Below are positions 1 through 9,304 of a stretch of 64,000 nucleotides of DNA, piece by piece. The position numbers and the translations under genes are program-made. The DNA is taken from positions 62,001-126,000 of the forward strand of contig CAXMOM010000019.1 of the NCBI GenBank assembly GCA_964195425.1. The letters run 5' to 3'. Position 1 is the first letter of the stretch, and every line of letters begins with the position of its first letter. The notes beneath the pieces were generated by a model. That model searched no databases. It was not told where the DNA came from and saw nothing but the letters and a program-made list of their open reading frames with translations. The stretch comes from Glaciecola sp964195425 (GTDB lineage: Bacteria; Pseudomonadota; Gammaproteobacteria; Enterobacterales; Alteromonadaceae).

Positions 1-159
1 TCCCTTTCGTATCAACAACTGGCTATCAAGCTGAGCTTCCAACTTTTTTATATGCTGACTTACCCCTGATTGGGTCATGAATAGCTTTTCAGCTGTTCGC
101 GTAAAATGGCCAACTTCTGCTAGGGTACAAAACGTTTTTAACCACGCTTGATTAATCAT
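1..159 (-). CDS. LysR-family transcriptional regulator, N-terminal part (cut by window edge)
   Basis: The first 53 codons of a minus-strand gene start at the ATG whose complement is at 157-159 and run off the left edge. The translation begins MINQAWLKTFCTLAEVGHFT and continues with TAEKLFMTQSGVSQHIKKLE, the winged helix-turn-helix of LysR-type regulators. The effector-binding domain lies outside the window, so the ligand cannot be guessed. The gene is divergent from the VOC protein starting at 254, with about 95 bp between the starts, the usual arrangement for a LysR regulator and a target gene. That regulatory link is inference. Confidence 0.85.
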   Translation of the reverse strand, partial: MINQAWLKTFCTLAEVGHFTRTAEKLFMTQSGVSQHIKKLEAQLDSQLLIRKG

Positions 160-253
160 TACAAAATGTACTTATATCTATTATAAACCATAATTTTATG
201 TACTTTATCATATGTCCTATACTTACACCATCAATCAACAAGAGGAAGCAACT

Positions 254-754
254 ATGAGTAATACTTACCCTAGAACATTTTCACATATTGGTATTTCTGT
301 GCCTGATTTAGACGCAGCTGTTAAATTCTATACAGAGGTGCTTGGCTGGTACCTTATTATGAAACCCACCGACATTTCTGAAAACGATTCAGCTATTGGT
401 GAAATGTGCACAGACGTTTTTGGTGCTGGTTGGAAAAACTTTCGCATAGCACATTTATCAACTGGAGATAGAGTTGGTGTAGAAATTTTCGAATTCAGAA
501 ATCACGAAGATCCAGAAGACAATTTTGAATACTGGAAAACAGGCGTATTTCATTTTTGTGTTCAAGATCCTAATGTTGAAGAATTAGCTGACAAAATTGT
601 AGCGGCGGGTGGCAAAAAACGCATGAAGGCTCCAAGATATTATTACCCTGGGGAAAAGCCTTACAGAATGATTTATATGGAAGACCCGTTTGGTAACATT
701 CTGGAGATATATAGCCATAGTTATGAACTAACTTACGCTGATGGCGCATACTAA
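254..754 (+). CDS. VOC (glyoxalase/dioxygenase) superfamily protein
   Basis: A 166-residue protein with a vicinal-oxygen-chelate fold. Family features are the opening FSHIGISVPDLDAAVKFYTE, the central VFHFCVQDPNVEELADKI, and the C-terminal YMEDPFGNILEIYSH, which carries the usual Glu metal ligand. Candidate metal ligands are the His of FSHIGIS, the His of VFHFCV and the Glu of NILEIYS. An ATG at 212 is in frame, but the ATG at 254 is preferred: AGAGGAAG sits just upstream at a good distance and the VOC fold begins right after it. The substrate is unknown. It may be controlled by the divergent LysR gene at the window edge. Confidence 0.85.
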   Translation: MSNTYPRTFSHIGISVPDLDAAVKFYTEVLGWYLIMKPTDISENDSAIGEMCTDVFGAGWKNFRIAHLSTGDRVGVEIFEFRNHEDPEDNFEYWKTGVFHFCVQDPNVEELADKIVAAGGKKRMKAPRYYYPGEKPYRMIYMEDPFGNILEIYSHSYELTYADGAY

Positions 755-888
755 AAGTATTGGTATGCAACTAAGGAAAAGTTCGCTTCTAAGCACCCTG
801 ATCTGTCCACTGCAAAGTTGTAATTGAGGTGGACTTAATTAAAAATTGTAAATGAAAAGGACTTTTCAATCTCACCATAAAAATGTCT

Positions 889-918
889 AGACTTGCCGTA
901 AATAGAAGGAGCAAGTCT
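889..918. repeat. Perfect 8-bp inverted repeat in the 755-1047 gap
   Basis: AGACTTGC at 889-896 and GCAAGTCT at 911-918 are exact reverse complements separated by 14 bases. The element lies in the 293-bp gap between the VOC gene and the cyclase-family gene. No clear U-run follows, so it is a weak terminator candidate; it may instead be an operator or the trace of a lost element. The same gap also holds GTCCAC/GTGGAC (805-810 and 829-834). I see no coding sequence in the gap. Confidence 0.4.
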
Positions 919-971
919 GAGTTTTCTCAATCGAGGTCTGTTGTATTGATCATAAATAGTGTTTATTCTCC

Positions 972-991
972 TATACACTCATTAGTGTATA
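972..991. promoter_or_regulatory. Inverted repeat, possible operator upstream of the cyclase-family gene
   Basis: TATACACT (972-979) and AGTGTATA (984-991) form a perfect 8-bp inverted repeat with a 4-base spacer, about 57 bp before the start at 1048. Size, spacing and AT-rich content suit a dimeric repressor site overlapping a promoter. Which protein would bind is unknown. Confidence 0.4.
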
Positions 992-1047
992 TTAAGATAA
1001 AGTGAAGCGTCTGTTGAGATGTGCGTAGCTAATAACGGAGAAACAAC

Positions 1048-1995
1048 ATGACATTCAAATATCTATCAGCCTTTTGCTTTAGTCTGTCATTGGCCACAAG
1101 CAGTGTTTTTGCACAATGCATCGTATCTTCACAGTGGGGTGCACAAGACACCCTTGGTTCTGCTAACCTGGTTACGCCGCAGCGCACATTGCAAGCAGCA
1201 AAGCTTATTAAGCAGGGGAAGTCTGCGCCCCTTGGTATTGCTATTGGACCTAATACCCCAGCTTTTCCTCCTCGCTCACTCAACTTACAAGTAGTGCAGC
1301 CCAACCAGCAAGGCGGCCAAAAACTTTCTAGCTTCGGTTATGATGCTAATTATAACGATGACCTCTTGCAAACATGGGTGGGTATTGGATCGCAGCTTGA
1401 TGGCTTGGGACATTTAGGAGAAAACGGCAAATATTATAATTGTTTAGATGAAAAAGAGATTAGCGCAATCACCGGTCTAACAAAGTTGGGCACGCACGCG
1501 GTACCGCCTTTGGTAGGCCGAGCCGTAATTCTCGATATGGCTGCTCATGCAGGCGTTGAGGTAATGGAAGCGGGCCAGCACTTCGGGCCAGATGAAATCA
1601 AAGCGGCTGCAAAAGCGCAAGGTGTGACAATGGGTGAAGGCGATATCATCTTATTTCATACCGGCTGGACCGAGGGCAAACTAGAGAGTGAGCCTGCCAC
1701 ATGGGGCAGCATGGCGCCTGGCTTGAACAATGCAGGAGCATTATACATTGCCTCGCTTAATCCAATGGCAGTGGGCGCAGATACCTGGGGCTTAGAGCCC
1801 ATTCCTGCTCCGAAGGGAGATAAGTTGTTTTATGGCCACGTTATACTTCTAAAAAAGAATGGTATCTATATTCTAGAAACAATGAACGTAGGTCCATTAC
1901 TGAGGGAAGGGGTCAATGAATTTATGTTTGTGCTGGGACAACCACGTATTATCGGGACAGTACAGGCAATGATTAATCCAGTCGCCCTGTATTGA
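1048..1995 (+). CDS. Exported cyclase-family (kynurenine-formamidase-like) protein
   Basis: A 315-residue protein with a clear Sec signal peptide (about residues 1-22, ending SSVFA). The mature part resembles the long form of the cyclase / formamidase family (Pfam Cyclase, PF04199). LDGLGHLG stands where the metal-binding HxGTHxD motif lies in the short form, followed by a GTHAVPPLVGRAVILDM block and a GDIILFHTGW strand. Family members hydrolyse amide or lactone bonds with a divalent metal; the substrate here is unknown. ACGGAG lies 8 bases before the ATG. Export is notable, as most characterised relatives are cytoplasmic. No pathway partners are adjacent. Confidence 0.8.
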   Translation: MTFKYLSAFCFSLSLATSSVFAQCIVSSQWGAQDTLGSANLVTPQRTLQAAKLIKQGKSAPLGIAIGPNTPAFPPRSLNLQVVQPNQQGGQKLSSFGYDANYNDDLLQTWVGIGSQLDGLGHLGENGKYYNCLDEKEISAITGLTKLGTHAVPPLVGRAVILDMAAHAGVEVMEAGQHFGPDEIKAAAKAQGVTMGEGDIILFHTGWTEGKLESEPATWGSMAPGLNNAGALYIASLNPMAVGADTWGLEPIPAPKGDKLFYGHVILLKKNGIYILETMNVGPLLREGVNEFMFVLGQPRIIGTVQAMINPVALY

Positions 1996-2134
1996 GTATT
2001 TTGTAGGGCTACAAAGTAGATGTGCGTATTCTCTTTATCAAGAAAGGTCGCCGAAGTTGATTGGTAGATAATGGTCTACAATCATCGTAGGATCATATAA
2101 AATAATGTGAAAATTATTTTATAGCCTTTTTTAA

Positions 2135-2944
2135 GTGAACAAAAATTTGAATGTAGCTACATTACTTCAGCCTATCAATCAATTTCTGCAATGTGAAACC
2201 CCACAAAGTTGGATTGATGAGGCCATTAAGCCCGAAAACTTATCTGTTTTGTTAACTGACCATTTAGTCTGTGAGCTAAAAGCAGCTCAAAGCGCCATGT
2301 TTTTAATTCGCCGATACGCGGTAGATGCAACAAGCGCTAAAGCTTTGCTTGAGTGGTTAGCACCCTATGAAAAATTCACCTATCGCCAGGAAGGAAATTG
2401 GCAAGATTTACCTAAGTGCAAACTGAATAAATCGCTAATGGCAAAAACAAACTCGCCTTACAGTCAAGATCTGATTGATAAGATGGTGTTACTAATAAAG
2501 GAAGAGTTACATCATTTTTATCAGGTTCTTGAAATGATGGATATATATGGCATTGAGTATAAAAACATTAGCTCTAGTCGCTATGCAAAAGGGTTACTGA
2601 CCCATTGTAAAACCCATGAACCCGACGCATTAATCGACAAGTTAATTTGTGGGGCATATATTGAGGCTCGGTCATGTGAACGATTTGCTAAAATAGCGCC
2701 GCATTTAGATACCAAACTAGGTGAGTTTTACAATAGCTTGCTAAGGTCAGAGGCTCGGCACTATCAAGATTATTTGACCCTTGCCAACGACATTGCCGGA
2801 AAAGATATTACATCACGAATTGCGTTTTTTGGTGAAAAAGAAGCGGAGCTTATTATAAACCACGATATAGACTTTAAATTTCATAGCGGTGCGCCTATCG
2901 TGAAAGTTATCAACGATGAGTTAATGCCGGTAAAAACCGCATAG
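2135..2944 (+). CDS. miaE: tRNA-(ms2io6A)-hydroxylase MiaE
   Basis: A 269-residue diiron protein that hydroxylates the isopentenyl side chain of ms2i6A37 in tRNAs reading U-starting codons, after MiaA and MiaB. The ferritin-like carboxylate and histidine ligands are visible as KEELHHFY in the first half and as EARSCERF and EARHYQDY in the second. Length fits the family. The start is GTG at 2135; no in-frame ATG lies close by and the conserved N-terminal region begins soon after. It converges on lpxH with 32 bp between the two stops. Confidence 0.92.
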   Translation: MNKNLNVATLLQPINQFLQCETPQSWIDEAIKPENLSVLLTDHLVCELKAAQSAMFLIRRYAVDATSAKALLEWLAPYEKFTYRQEGNWQDLPKCKLNKSLMAKTNSPYSQDLIDKMVLLIKEELHHFYQVLEMMDIYGIEYKNISSSRYAKGLLTHCKTHEPDALIDKLICGAYIEARSCERFAKIAPHLDTKLGEFYNSLLRSEARHYQDYLTLANDIAGKDITSRIAFFGEKEAELIINHDIDFKFHSGAPIVKVINDELMPVKTA

Positions 2945-2976
2945 TATACTTTCGCCATTTGCTATTTTATGACGTT

Positions 2977-3708
2977 TTAGAATTGACGCGTTTCTAAAGA
3001 AAGGCTTTCAGCAGTAGCGATTAAAATACTGCCTTGTGAGTACCAGTCGCCAAGAACAATTCGTTGAACGAGACCTTGGTTTATCATAAAGTCATGAACA
3101 TTAGGTCGGTGGGTATGGCCATGAATGAACAAATCAACGTTGAATGATTGCATTGCTTCTTCTACTTCAGATTGAGTAACATCCATAATCTCTTCGCTTA
3201 GCTTCATTTGATTGTCTTTACTGACTTGCCTGCCTTTAGAGGCTAATTTTTTTCGCAAACTAAGCGGCAGTGCGAGCATGAGTTTTGGCCACCACCAACC
3301 TCGCGCTTTTTTTCGAAACTTCATATATTCAATATCTCGCGTACATAACTCATCGCCATGCGAGATAAGGGTTTTACGTCCATATAGGTCAATCACAAAC
3401 TGTTCAGGTAACAATTGCATATTGCACTGACTTGCGAATGCATCTCTTATCGCAAAATCCCTATTGCCGTGAATAAAAAAGACTGGGGTGGTCTTACTCA
3501 CTTTTGCGATAGCATTGGCGACCTGCTGACTAAATTGTGTTTTATCGTCGTCGCCAATCCATACTTCGAATAAATCGCCTAAAATATATAATGCGTCGGC
3601 ACCAAGTGTTTCTTTTTCCATAAAGTCAAAAAAGCACTGTGCGATATCGCTTCGCTCAGCGCTTAAATGTAAATCAGAAATAAATAGCGTTTTCGACGTT
3701 TTCGACAT
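2977..3708 (-). CDS. lpxH: UDP-2,3-diacylglucosamine diphosphatase LpxH
   Basis: A 243-residue calcineurin-like phosphoesterase of lipid A synthesis. It cleaves UDP-2,3-diacylglucosamine to lipid X and UMP at the inner membrane. The metal-binding motifs are all present: FISDLHLS near the start, GDLFEVWIGDD, HGNRDF, SHGDELC and HGHTHRP. It lies just downstream of ppiB on the same strand (29 bp apart), with cysS divergent from the pair, the arrangement known in E. coli. Confidence 0.96.
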   Translation of the reverse strand: MSKTSKTLFISDLHLSAERSDIAQCFFDFMEKETLGADALYILGDLFEVWIGDDDKTQFSQQVANAIAKVSKTTPVFFIHGNRDFAIRDAFASQCNMQLLPEQFVIDLYGRKTLISHGDELCTRDIEYMKFRKKARGWWWPKLMLALPLSLRKKLASKGRQVSKDNQMKLSEEIMDVTQSEVEEAMQSFNVDLFIHGHTHRPNVHDFMINQGLVQRIVLGDWYSQGSILIATAESLSLETRQF

Positions 3709-3737
3709 ATAGGCTTATTTACTTATTCAGCCAGCGC

Positions 3738-4235
3738 TTATTCGGCATGCATAGTGGCTGATTCAATAATGACATCTTCAACAGGAACATCGCCGTGCAT
3801 GCCTGAATTACCTGTTTCTACGCCCTTAATTTTTTCAACAACATCCATGCCTTCAACTACTTCTGCAAATACGCAATAGCCGTAGCCTTGCGAGTTAGCT
3901 GCGCTAAAATCGAGGAAATCATTGTCTTTTACGTTAATAAAAAACTGACTAGTCGCCGAATGCGGGTCGTTTGTGCGGGCCATTGCCAACGTCCCTTCTT
4001 TATTACTTAGACCGTTGTCGGCTTCGTTTTCAATGGGCGATTTAGTATCTTTTTGATCAAGACCCGGCTCGAAGCCGCCGCCCTGGATCATGAAGGTGCT
4101 TATGACTCTATGAAAAATAGTACCGTCATAATAGCCTTCTTCTACGTGGGCGATAAAATTGGCAACAGTGTTTGGTGCTTCTTTTTCAAATAATTTGATT
4201 TTTATGTCACCAAAGTTTGTTTTTAACAAAACCAT
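3738..4235 (-). CDS. ppiB: Peptidyl-prolyl cis-trans isomerase B (cyclophilin)
   Basis: A 165-residue cytoplasmic-type cyclophilin without a signal peptide, which speeds proline isomerisation in folding proteins. Hallmarks are FHRVISTFMIQGGGF with the catalytic Arg, and MARTNDPHSATSQFFIN. It is transcribed with lpxH and divergently from cysS; the 128-bp gap between ppiB and cysS should hold both promoters. Confidence 0.95.
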   Translation of the reverse strand: MVLLKTNFGDIKIKLFEKEAPNTVANFIAHVEEGYYDGTIFHRVISTFMIQGGGFEPGLDQKDTKSPIENEADNGLSNKEGTLAMARTNDPHSATSQFFINVKDNDFLDFSAANSQGYGYCVFAEVVEGMDVVEKIKGVETGNSGMHGDVPVEDVIIESATMHAE

Positions 4236-4363
4236 CTAGTTTTCCTTTCTTATTTTGTGAGTTGATTAACTATAGAAGACAAATAGTAGCCTATATGCCT
4301 AGCAAAATGCTAGAATTCTTGGCATCTTTCTACTAGTTACTTCTTAATTAAGCCTTATAATTT

Positions 4364-5743
4364 ATGTTGCAGATTTACAATACCTTATCGAAAGAAAAAC
4401 AACCTTTTACACCTCTTGTTGAAAACAAAGTTGGATTGTATGTTTGTGGAATAACCGTCTATGACTTGTGTCATATGGGTCACGCTCGCACTTATCTAAG
4501 TTTCGATATTGTGGTTAGGTATTTAAGACACCTAGGCTACGATGTTAAGTATGTACGTAATATAACCGACGTAGACGACAAAATCATTCAAAGGGCTCAG
4601 CAAAATAATGAAACGCCAGGTGAATTAACCGAGCGGACTATTGCTTATATGCACAGCGATTTTGCTGCTTTAAACCTTTTGAAGCCAGATGTTGAGCCGC
4701 GCGTTACTACGCATATGCCTGAAATAATCAAGGTTATTGCACGTTTGATAGACAAAGGCTTCGCCTATCAGTCATCTACAGGCGATGTTTTGTTCAAAGT
4801 AAGTTCGTATAAAGAGTACGGTAAGCTAAGTAAGCAAGACTTGACGCAGTTGGTGTCGGGTATTCGAGTGCAAACTACCAGCGATAAGCATGACCCTTTA
4901 GATTTTATACTATGGAAAGGTGTTAAAGAGGGTGAAATATCGTGGTCATCACCTTGGGGTGAAGGTCGTCCTGGCTGGCATATTGAATGCACAGCAATGA
5001 ACCACAAACATTTAGGTGAACACTTTGATATTCATGGTGGCGGGTCTGATTTGATTTTTCCACATCATGAGAATGAAGTCGCACAATCTTGCTGTGCTTA
5101 TGATACACCCTACGTAAATACTTGGATGCACGCCGGCATGGTGCAAATTAACAATGAAAAAATGTCAAAGTCTTTGGATAACTTTTTTACCTTAAGAAGC
5201 GTGCTTGAAAAACATGATCCAGAAACACTTCGTTTTTTCTTAATGTCGGCGCACTATCGAAGCCAGCTTAGCTATTCACAAGATAATATTGATCAAGCCA
5301 GAGCTAGTTTAGAGCGTTTATACACATCGCTTAGAGATGTTGAGCCTAATCTAAGCGTTGACCCGTCTTACGGGGGTTATTTAGCTAAATTTGAAACGGC
5401 TATGAACGACGATTTTAATATGCCTGTTGCTGTGTCAGTGCTGTTTGACATTGTAAAAGACTTAAACAAGCAAGATAGTGCGAGCCAAACTGCAAAGGAT
5501 ACTGCAGGTGTTTTACGTCAACTAGGCAAGGTGTTGGGAATACTAGACAATGATCCTCTGCAGTTTTTACAAGGCGATATAAGCCAAGACTTCACGTCTC
5601 AAGTTGAAGCGCTTATCGCTAGAAGAGTACAAGCAAGAACAGACAAAAATTGGGCCGTTGCGGATGAAGTGCGCGATGAACTTGTTGACTTAGGTGTCGT
5701 GTTAGAAGAGAGTAAAACCGGAACAAGCTGGCGTAAAGCTTAG
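4364..5743 (+). CDS. cysS: Cysteine--tRNA ligase
   Basis: A 459-residue class I aminoacyl-tRNA synthetase charging tRNA-Cys. The HIGH-type motif appears as CHMGHAR near residue 35, the KMSKS loop as EKMSKSLDN near residue 268, and zinc ligands as CGITVY, HIECTAM and HHENEVAQS. The length is normal. A strong intrinsic terminator follows at 5763-5787. Confidence 0.97.
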   Translation: MLQIYNTLSKEKQPFTPLVENKVGLYVCGITVYDLCHMGHARTYLSFDIVVRYLRHLGYDVKYVRNITDVDDKIIQRAQQNNETPGELTERTIAYMHSDFAALNLLKPDVEPRVTTHMPEIIKVIARLIDKGFAYQSSTGDVLFKVSSYKEYGKLSKQDLTQLVSGIRVQTTSDKHDPLDFILWKGVKEGEISWSSPWGEGRPGWHIECTAMNHKHLGEHFDIHGGGSDLIFPHHENEVAQSCCAYDTPYVNTWMHAGMVQINNEKMSKSLDNFFTLRSVLEKHDPETLRFFLMSAHYRSQLSYSQDNIDQARASLERLYTSLRDVEPNLSVDPSYGGYLAKFETAMNDDFNMPVAVSVLFDIVKDLNKQDSASQTAKDTAGVLRQLGKVLGILDNDPLQFLQGDISQDFTSQVEALIARRVQARTDKNWAVADEVRDELVDLGVVLEESKTGTSWRKA

Positions 5744-5762
5744 TCATAAATTTGAGATAAAC

Positions 5763-5787
5763 AAAAGGGGTCAATGACCCCTTTTTT
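5763..5787. terminator. Bidirectional intrinsic terminator between cysS and mltD
   Basis: A GGGGTC/GACCCC stem with a 3-base loop, flanked by A4 on the left and T6 on the right, extends to an 11-bp paired arm. The A and T flanks let it work for cysS on the plus strand and for mltD on the minus strand. Confidence 0.9.
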
Positions 5788-5809
5788 ATTCGCTGAACAG
5801 CTCTGTTTA

Positions 5810-7486
5810 TTAAGTCTGCTTTACATCTACTCTAATCTTAAGTTTTTGTCCTGGCTGCAAATACTTTTTACCTTTCAAATTATTCCACGCGGTTAAGTCG
5901 GCAATTTTCACCTTGAAACGATTCGCAATGCGCGCTAAAGAATCGCCCGATCGAACGGTGTATACCAAATTTCGCATAACGGGAGAGTTAGCGTCTGGTA
6001 CCGGAACTTGGTCTGTCCAAATAACTAAGTTTGCGCCTACTTTGAGCGGATCCGTAGGGGCCATTTTATTCCATTTAGCTAATGATCTTACGCCTACCTT
6101 GTGCGCCATAGCGATATCCCATAAGGTATCACCACTTGCTACTTTGTGTTCTATTTTGTGGTTAGCGCGTTGAATAGACTGCGTTTTTTCTAATCGCTGG
6201 TCCACGGACAAACTATACGCGTCTAAATCTTTTAGTGAAACAGGTATCAAAATGTGGTCGTTTATTACAATAGTATTGTTTTTTAAGTTGTTGACCTGCT
6301 TTATTACTTTTACGCTAGTTGCATATTTATTGGCAATAAGGCCAAGACTTTCACCACTTTTAACTTTATGACGCACCCAATTTAACCTATCTTTACTAAT
6401 TGTTTGCGCAAGTTTAGTCGCAAAGCCTTCTGCTTTATCAATAGGCAATAGTATGCGATGTGGACCATCTGGATCGGTTGCCCATCTGTTGTACCCTGGA
6501 TTTAAGGCCTGCAGTTCAGTAATTGTTAAATCGGCCATGCTAGCCGCAACGGCTAAATCTATTTGTGAGCCAACATCAACCACTTCTACAACCTGCGCAT
6601 TAACGATAGTGGGCCAACGGAAATTATATTCATCTTGGTGCTTAAGAATATCAGCAAGTGCAAGTAGTTTTGGTACATAAGCACGAGTCTCTCTAGGTAA
6701 ATCGAGCGACCAAAAGTCGGTAGGCTTGCCAGCGCGTTTATTTTTCTTGATAGCTCTCATTACTCTGCCTTCACCGCTGTTATAAGCAGCTAATGCATGC
6801 AGCCAATCTCCGTCAAACATCTTGTTTAAGTAGCGTAAGTATTTTATTGCACCTTCAGTCGAAGCTATGACGTCGCGGCGTCCGTCGTACCACCATGATT
6901 GCTTCATACCAAAACGTTTGCCTGTGCTGGGAATGAATTGCCACATGCCAGAGGCTCTACCGTGAGAATATGCAAAAGGGTCAAAGGCGCTTTCAACAAT
7001 AGGTAACAAAACTAGTTCCATAGGCATGTTTTCTTGTTCGAGGCGTTGTGTAATATAGTATAAAAAAGGACGAGCACGTTTTGAAACTCGCTGCATATAA
7101 GCAGGGTGGCGCAAATACCATTTCTTTTGAGCGTCTAATCGTGCTTGGTTTTCTGGAATTGGCATATTCAATTGATATTGAATTTTTTCCCAAAGGTTAT
7201 TGAGTGAGTTTGGATCGACAGGATCCGGTTGCTCCAGTGCAATGTCTACTTCTTCTGTGGGATGTATAACTTTTATTACCCCATCTTGAGCGGTTTCGCA
7301 TTCGTCAGTATGTTCTTGGCTTTCAGAATCGATAGCGGTAGGACAAGGTTTTAGGTTGTCCACGCTGAGAAGTGATTCTTCGGCAATTGTTATCGCCGGT
7401 TCTACTTCAGATATTTTAGTAACAGGTTGCGCAATTTGACAAGCGGTAAGGGTGACTAATAAGCCAACAGGTAATAAAAACTTCAT
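5810..7486 (-). CDS. mltD: Membrane-bound lytic murein transglycosylase D
   Basis: A 558-residue lipoprotein (lipobox LTAC, Cys16) that cleaves peptidoglycan glycan strands, leaving 1,6-anhydro-muropeptides. A goose-type SLT domain in the first half carries the catalytic Glu in IVESAFDPFAYSH and the GMWQFIPSTGKRFG signature. Three LysM repeats fill the C-terminal half, opening HKVKSGESL, HKVASGDTL and YTVRSGDSL. It follows gloB on the same strand, 59 bp apart, as in E. coli. Confidence 0.95.
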   Translation of the reverse strand: MKFLLPVGLLVTLTACQIAQPVTKISEVEPAITIAEESLLSVDNLKPCPTAIDSESQEHTDECETAQDGVIKVIHPTEEVDIALEQPDPVDPNSLNNLWEKIQYQLNMPIPENQARLDAQKKWYLRHPAYMQRVSKRARPFLYYITQRLEQENMPMELVLLPIVESAFDPFAYSHGRASGMWQFIPSTGKRFGMKQSWWYDGRRDVIASTEGAIKYLRYLNKMFDGDWLHALAAYNSGEGRVMRAIKKNKRAGKPTDFWSLDLPRETRAYVPKLLALADILKHQDEYNFRWPTIVNAQVVEVVDVGSQIDLAVAASMADLTITELQALNPGYNRWATDPDGPHRILLPIDKAEGFATKLAQTISKDRLNWVRHKVKSGESLGLIANKYATSVKVIKQVNNLKNNTIVINDHILIPVSLKDLDAYSLSVDQRLEKTQSIQRANHKIEHKVASGDTLWDIAMAHKVGVRSLAKWNKMAPTDPLKVGANLVIWTDQVPVPDANSPVMRNLVYTVRSGDSLARIANRFKVKIADLTAWNNLKGKKYLQPGQKLKIRVDVKQT

Positions 7487-7545
7487 AACATCCTTTCTAA
7501 TTATAATTTTGAGCAGTAAATATAGTTAAGGCAATTAGTTGATGA

Positions 7546-8322
7546 TTAAAAATTGTCCTTTAACTCTCTAAGTTTAGCGAACGTTTCTATGTCGCTTTTC
7601 ACTGTATTTATTGATGTATTATTTTGAAAAATAGATTCTTTAATGAGTAAACTGTGACAACGTAAAAATGGATTAATTTCACACTCTTTTCCAATAGTAC
7701 TTGGCAAGGTAATTTCGTCTCGCTCTCGAGTGCGATCTACCCATTTTGCATATTCGGTTAAATCACTATTTTTATCGTCAACACTTAAGGCAAACGCCAT
7801 ATTGGCTTGGGTGTATTCATGAGTACAATATACTTTGGTATTCGCCGGCAGTGCCGCTAGCTTTTGTAATGATGAGTGAAATACCTCTGGGGTGCCTTCA
7901 AACATTCTTCCGCATCCGCCAGAAAATAAAGTATCACCACAAAACATAAAATCTCTATGCACATACACTATATGATCGAGTGTGTGCCCAGGCGTTTGCA
8001 ATATATTAAAAAAAACATCGAATCTTTCAATATCTACTGTATCGGCCTCTTCAAGCACATTGTTAATACCTTTTATCGTTGGATTGTTTGGTCCATATAC
8101 TTTGGCATTAGGAAATGCATTTGTTAGCGCCGCAATTCCGCCAGTATGATCAAAATGATGATGCGTAATTAAAATACATTCTAGTGCTAAATTATTAGCT
8201 TCTAAAAATGCAAAAACAGGCTCAGCATCGCCAGGATCTACTACCAGCGCATGTGTGTGGTTATGTAAGGCCCAAATATAATTATCGCTAAATGCTTTTA
8301 TCGACGAAATTTTATAGGTCAT
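7546..8322 (-). CDS. gloB: Hydroxyacylglutathione hydrolase (glyoxalase II)
   Basis: A 258-residue metallo-beta-lactamase-fold enzyme that releases D-lactate and glutathione from S-lactoylglutathione. The zinc motif THHHFDHTGG, the second metal site GHTLDHIVY and the FCGDTLFSGGCGR block are intact. It is divergent from the methyltransferase at 8444 and followed by mltD. Confidence 0.95.
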   Translation of the reverse strand: MTYKISSIKAFSDNYIWALHNHTHALVVDPGDAEPVFAFLEANNLALECILITHHHFDHTGGIAALTNAFPNAKVYGPNNPTIKGINNVLEEADTVDIERFDVFFNILQTPGHTLDHIVYVHRDFMFCGDTLFSGGCGRMFEGTPEVFHSSLQKLAALPANTKVYCTHEYTQANMAFALSVDDKNSDLTEYAKWVDRTRERDEITLPSTIGKECEINPFLRCHSLLIKESIFQNNTSINTVKSDIETFAKLRELKDNF

Positions 8323-8443
8323 AGTATAGTTTTTATTCGCTAAAAATAGTTATGTGATAGTATCACAATTGTACTTGAACGTTTACCCCCGTTGCTTTTG
8401 TGTAAGCGTACCTTAAGTTTTGACCGGCGATAGGAGATAAATA

Positions 8444-9208
8444 ATGACAATGCGTTCGGCCCGCACAGATACAAAGCCAGACTATCCAAAACAGTGGCAA
8501 GAATTAAGCCAAGGAGAACTGGCGCGCGACGAGTTAGAAAAAGCACTTGAACCGATTGTAGAGCGTATTTTTGGGTATTATTTGGTCAAAATAGGCAGCC
8601 TAAGTAGTCAAATTAATCTTCCCACTTGTCCCATCAAAAATCAATTTAGCTGTGCACCTCATGCAAATCAACATAATCATTTGTGCGCTAAATCATCAAG
8701 TTTACCTTTTCAAAACAATAGCGTAGATGCATTTGTTATACTAGGAGAGTTAGATTTTGCTCAAGATCCGCATCAAATTATTCGTGAAATTGACAGAGCT
8801 ATTACCGCCGACGGTAGAGTCGTGATTGCGGGTTTTAACCCATTTAGTATTGCTGGCGTGATGAAATACTTACCCATTAACCGTAAAAACATTTTACATC
8901 AGGGACGTTTTTTTACGGCTTCTCGTATTAAAGACTGGTTGCAGTTACTTAACTTTGAAATCGTCAAACAAGAAAATCTTGTGTATTCCTCACTTTTCAT
9001 GCACAAACAATTTACCAGTCAAAGTACTATTCAAAAGTTTTGTAAGCGCTACCTACCTTGGTTTTCGTCTATGTACATTATTGAAGCAAGAAAGCGTGAA
9101 ATACCGCTAACGCCAGCTAAACCTGTTTGGCAAGTAAATCGAAAATTTAGCACGTCGACCGCTTCAGCGAGAAGCACTCAAACTGCGTTTAGTAAAGACC
9201 TTCAATAA
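8444..9208 (+). CDS. YafS-like class I SAM-dependent methyltransferase
   Basis: A 254-residue protein related to the gloB-linked methyltransferase family (E. coli YafS). Conserved parts are the QGELARDELEKALEPI N-terminus, the LPFQNNSVDAFVILGELDFA block (motif II/III region of Methyltransf_11) and REIDRAITADGRVVIAGFNP. The glycine-rich SAM-binding motif I expected near residues 45-60 is weak (KIGSLSSQINL), so catalysis is not certain. AGGAG lies 8 bases before the ATG. The usual neighbours rnhA and dnaQ are absent here. The substrate is unknown. Confidence 0.75.
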   Translation: MTMRSARTDTKPDYPKQWQELSQGELARDELEKALEPIVERIFGYYLVKIGSLSSQINLPTCPIKNQFSCAPHANQHNHLCAKSSSLPFQNNSVDAFVILGELDFAQDPHQIIREIDRAITADGRVVIAGFNPFSIAGVMKYLPINRKNILHQGRFFTASRIKDWLQLLNFEIVKQENLVYSSLFMHKQFTSQSTIQKFCKRYLPWFSSMYIIEARKREIPLTPAKPVWQVNRKFSTSTASARSTQTAFSKDLQ

Positions 9209-9304
9209 ATTAAGTTAAATGCCGCTATGTAGCGAATATTTATCGATTCCACTTATTATATTTGGGACGTTAAAAAGCTCGTCGCGTAAACTGTTCGATT
9301 TTTA

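Noticed and set aside
754..900. Possible insertion-sequence end around GTCCAC/GTGGAC
   Set aside because: No transposase frame, no target duplication and only 6-bp arms; kept only as an inverted-repeat note.
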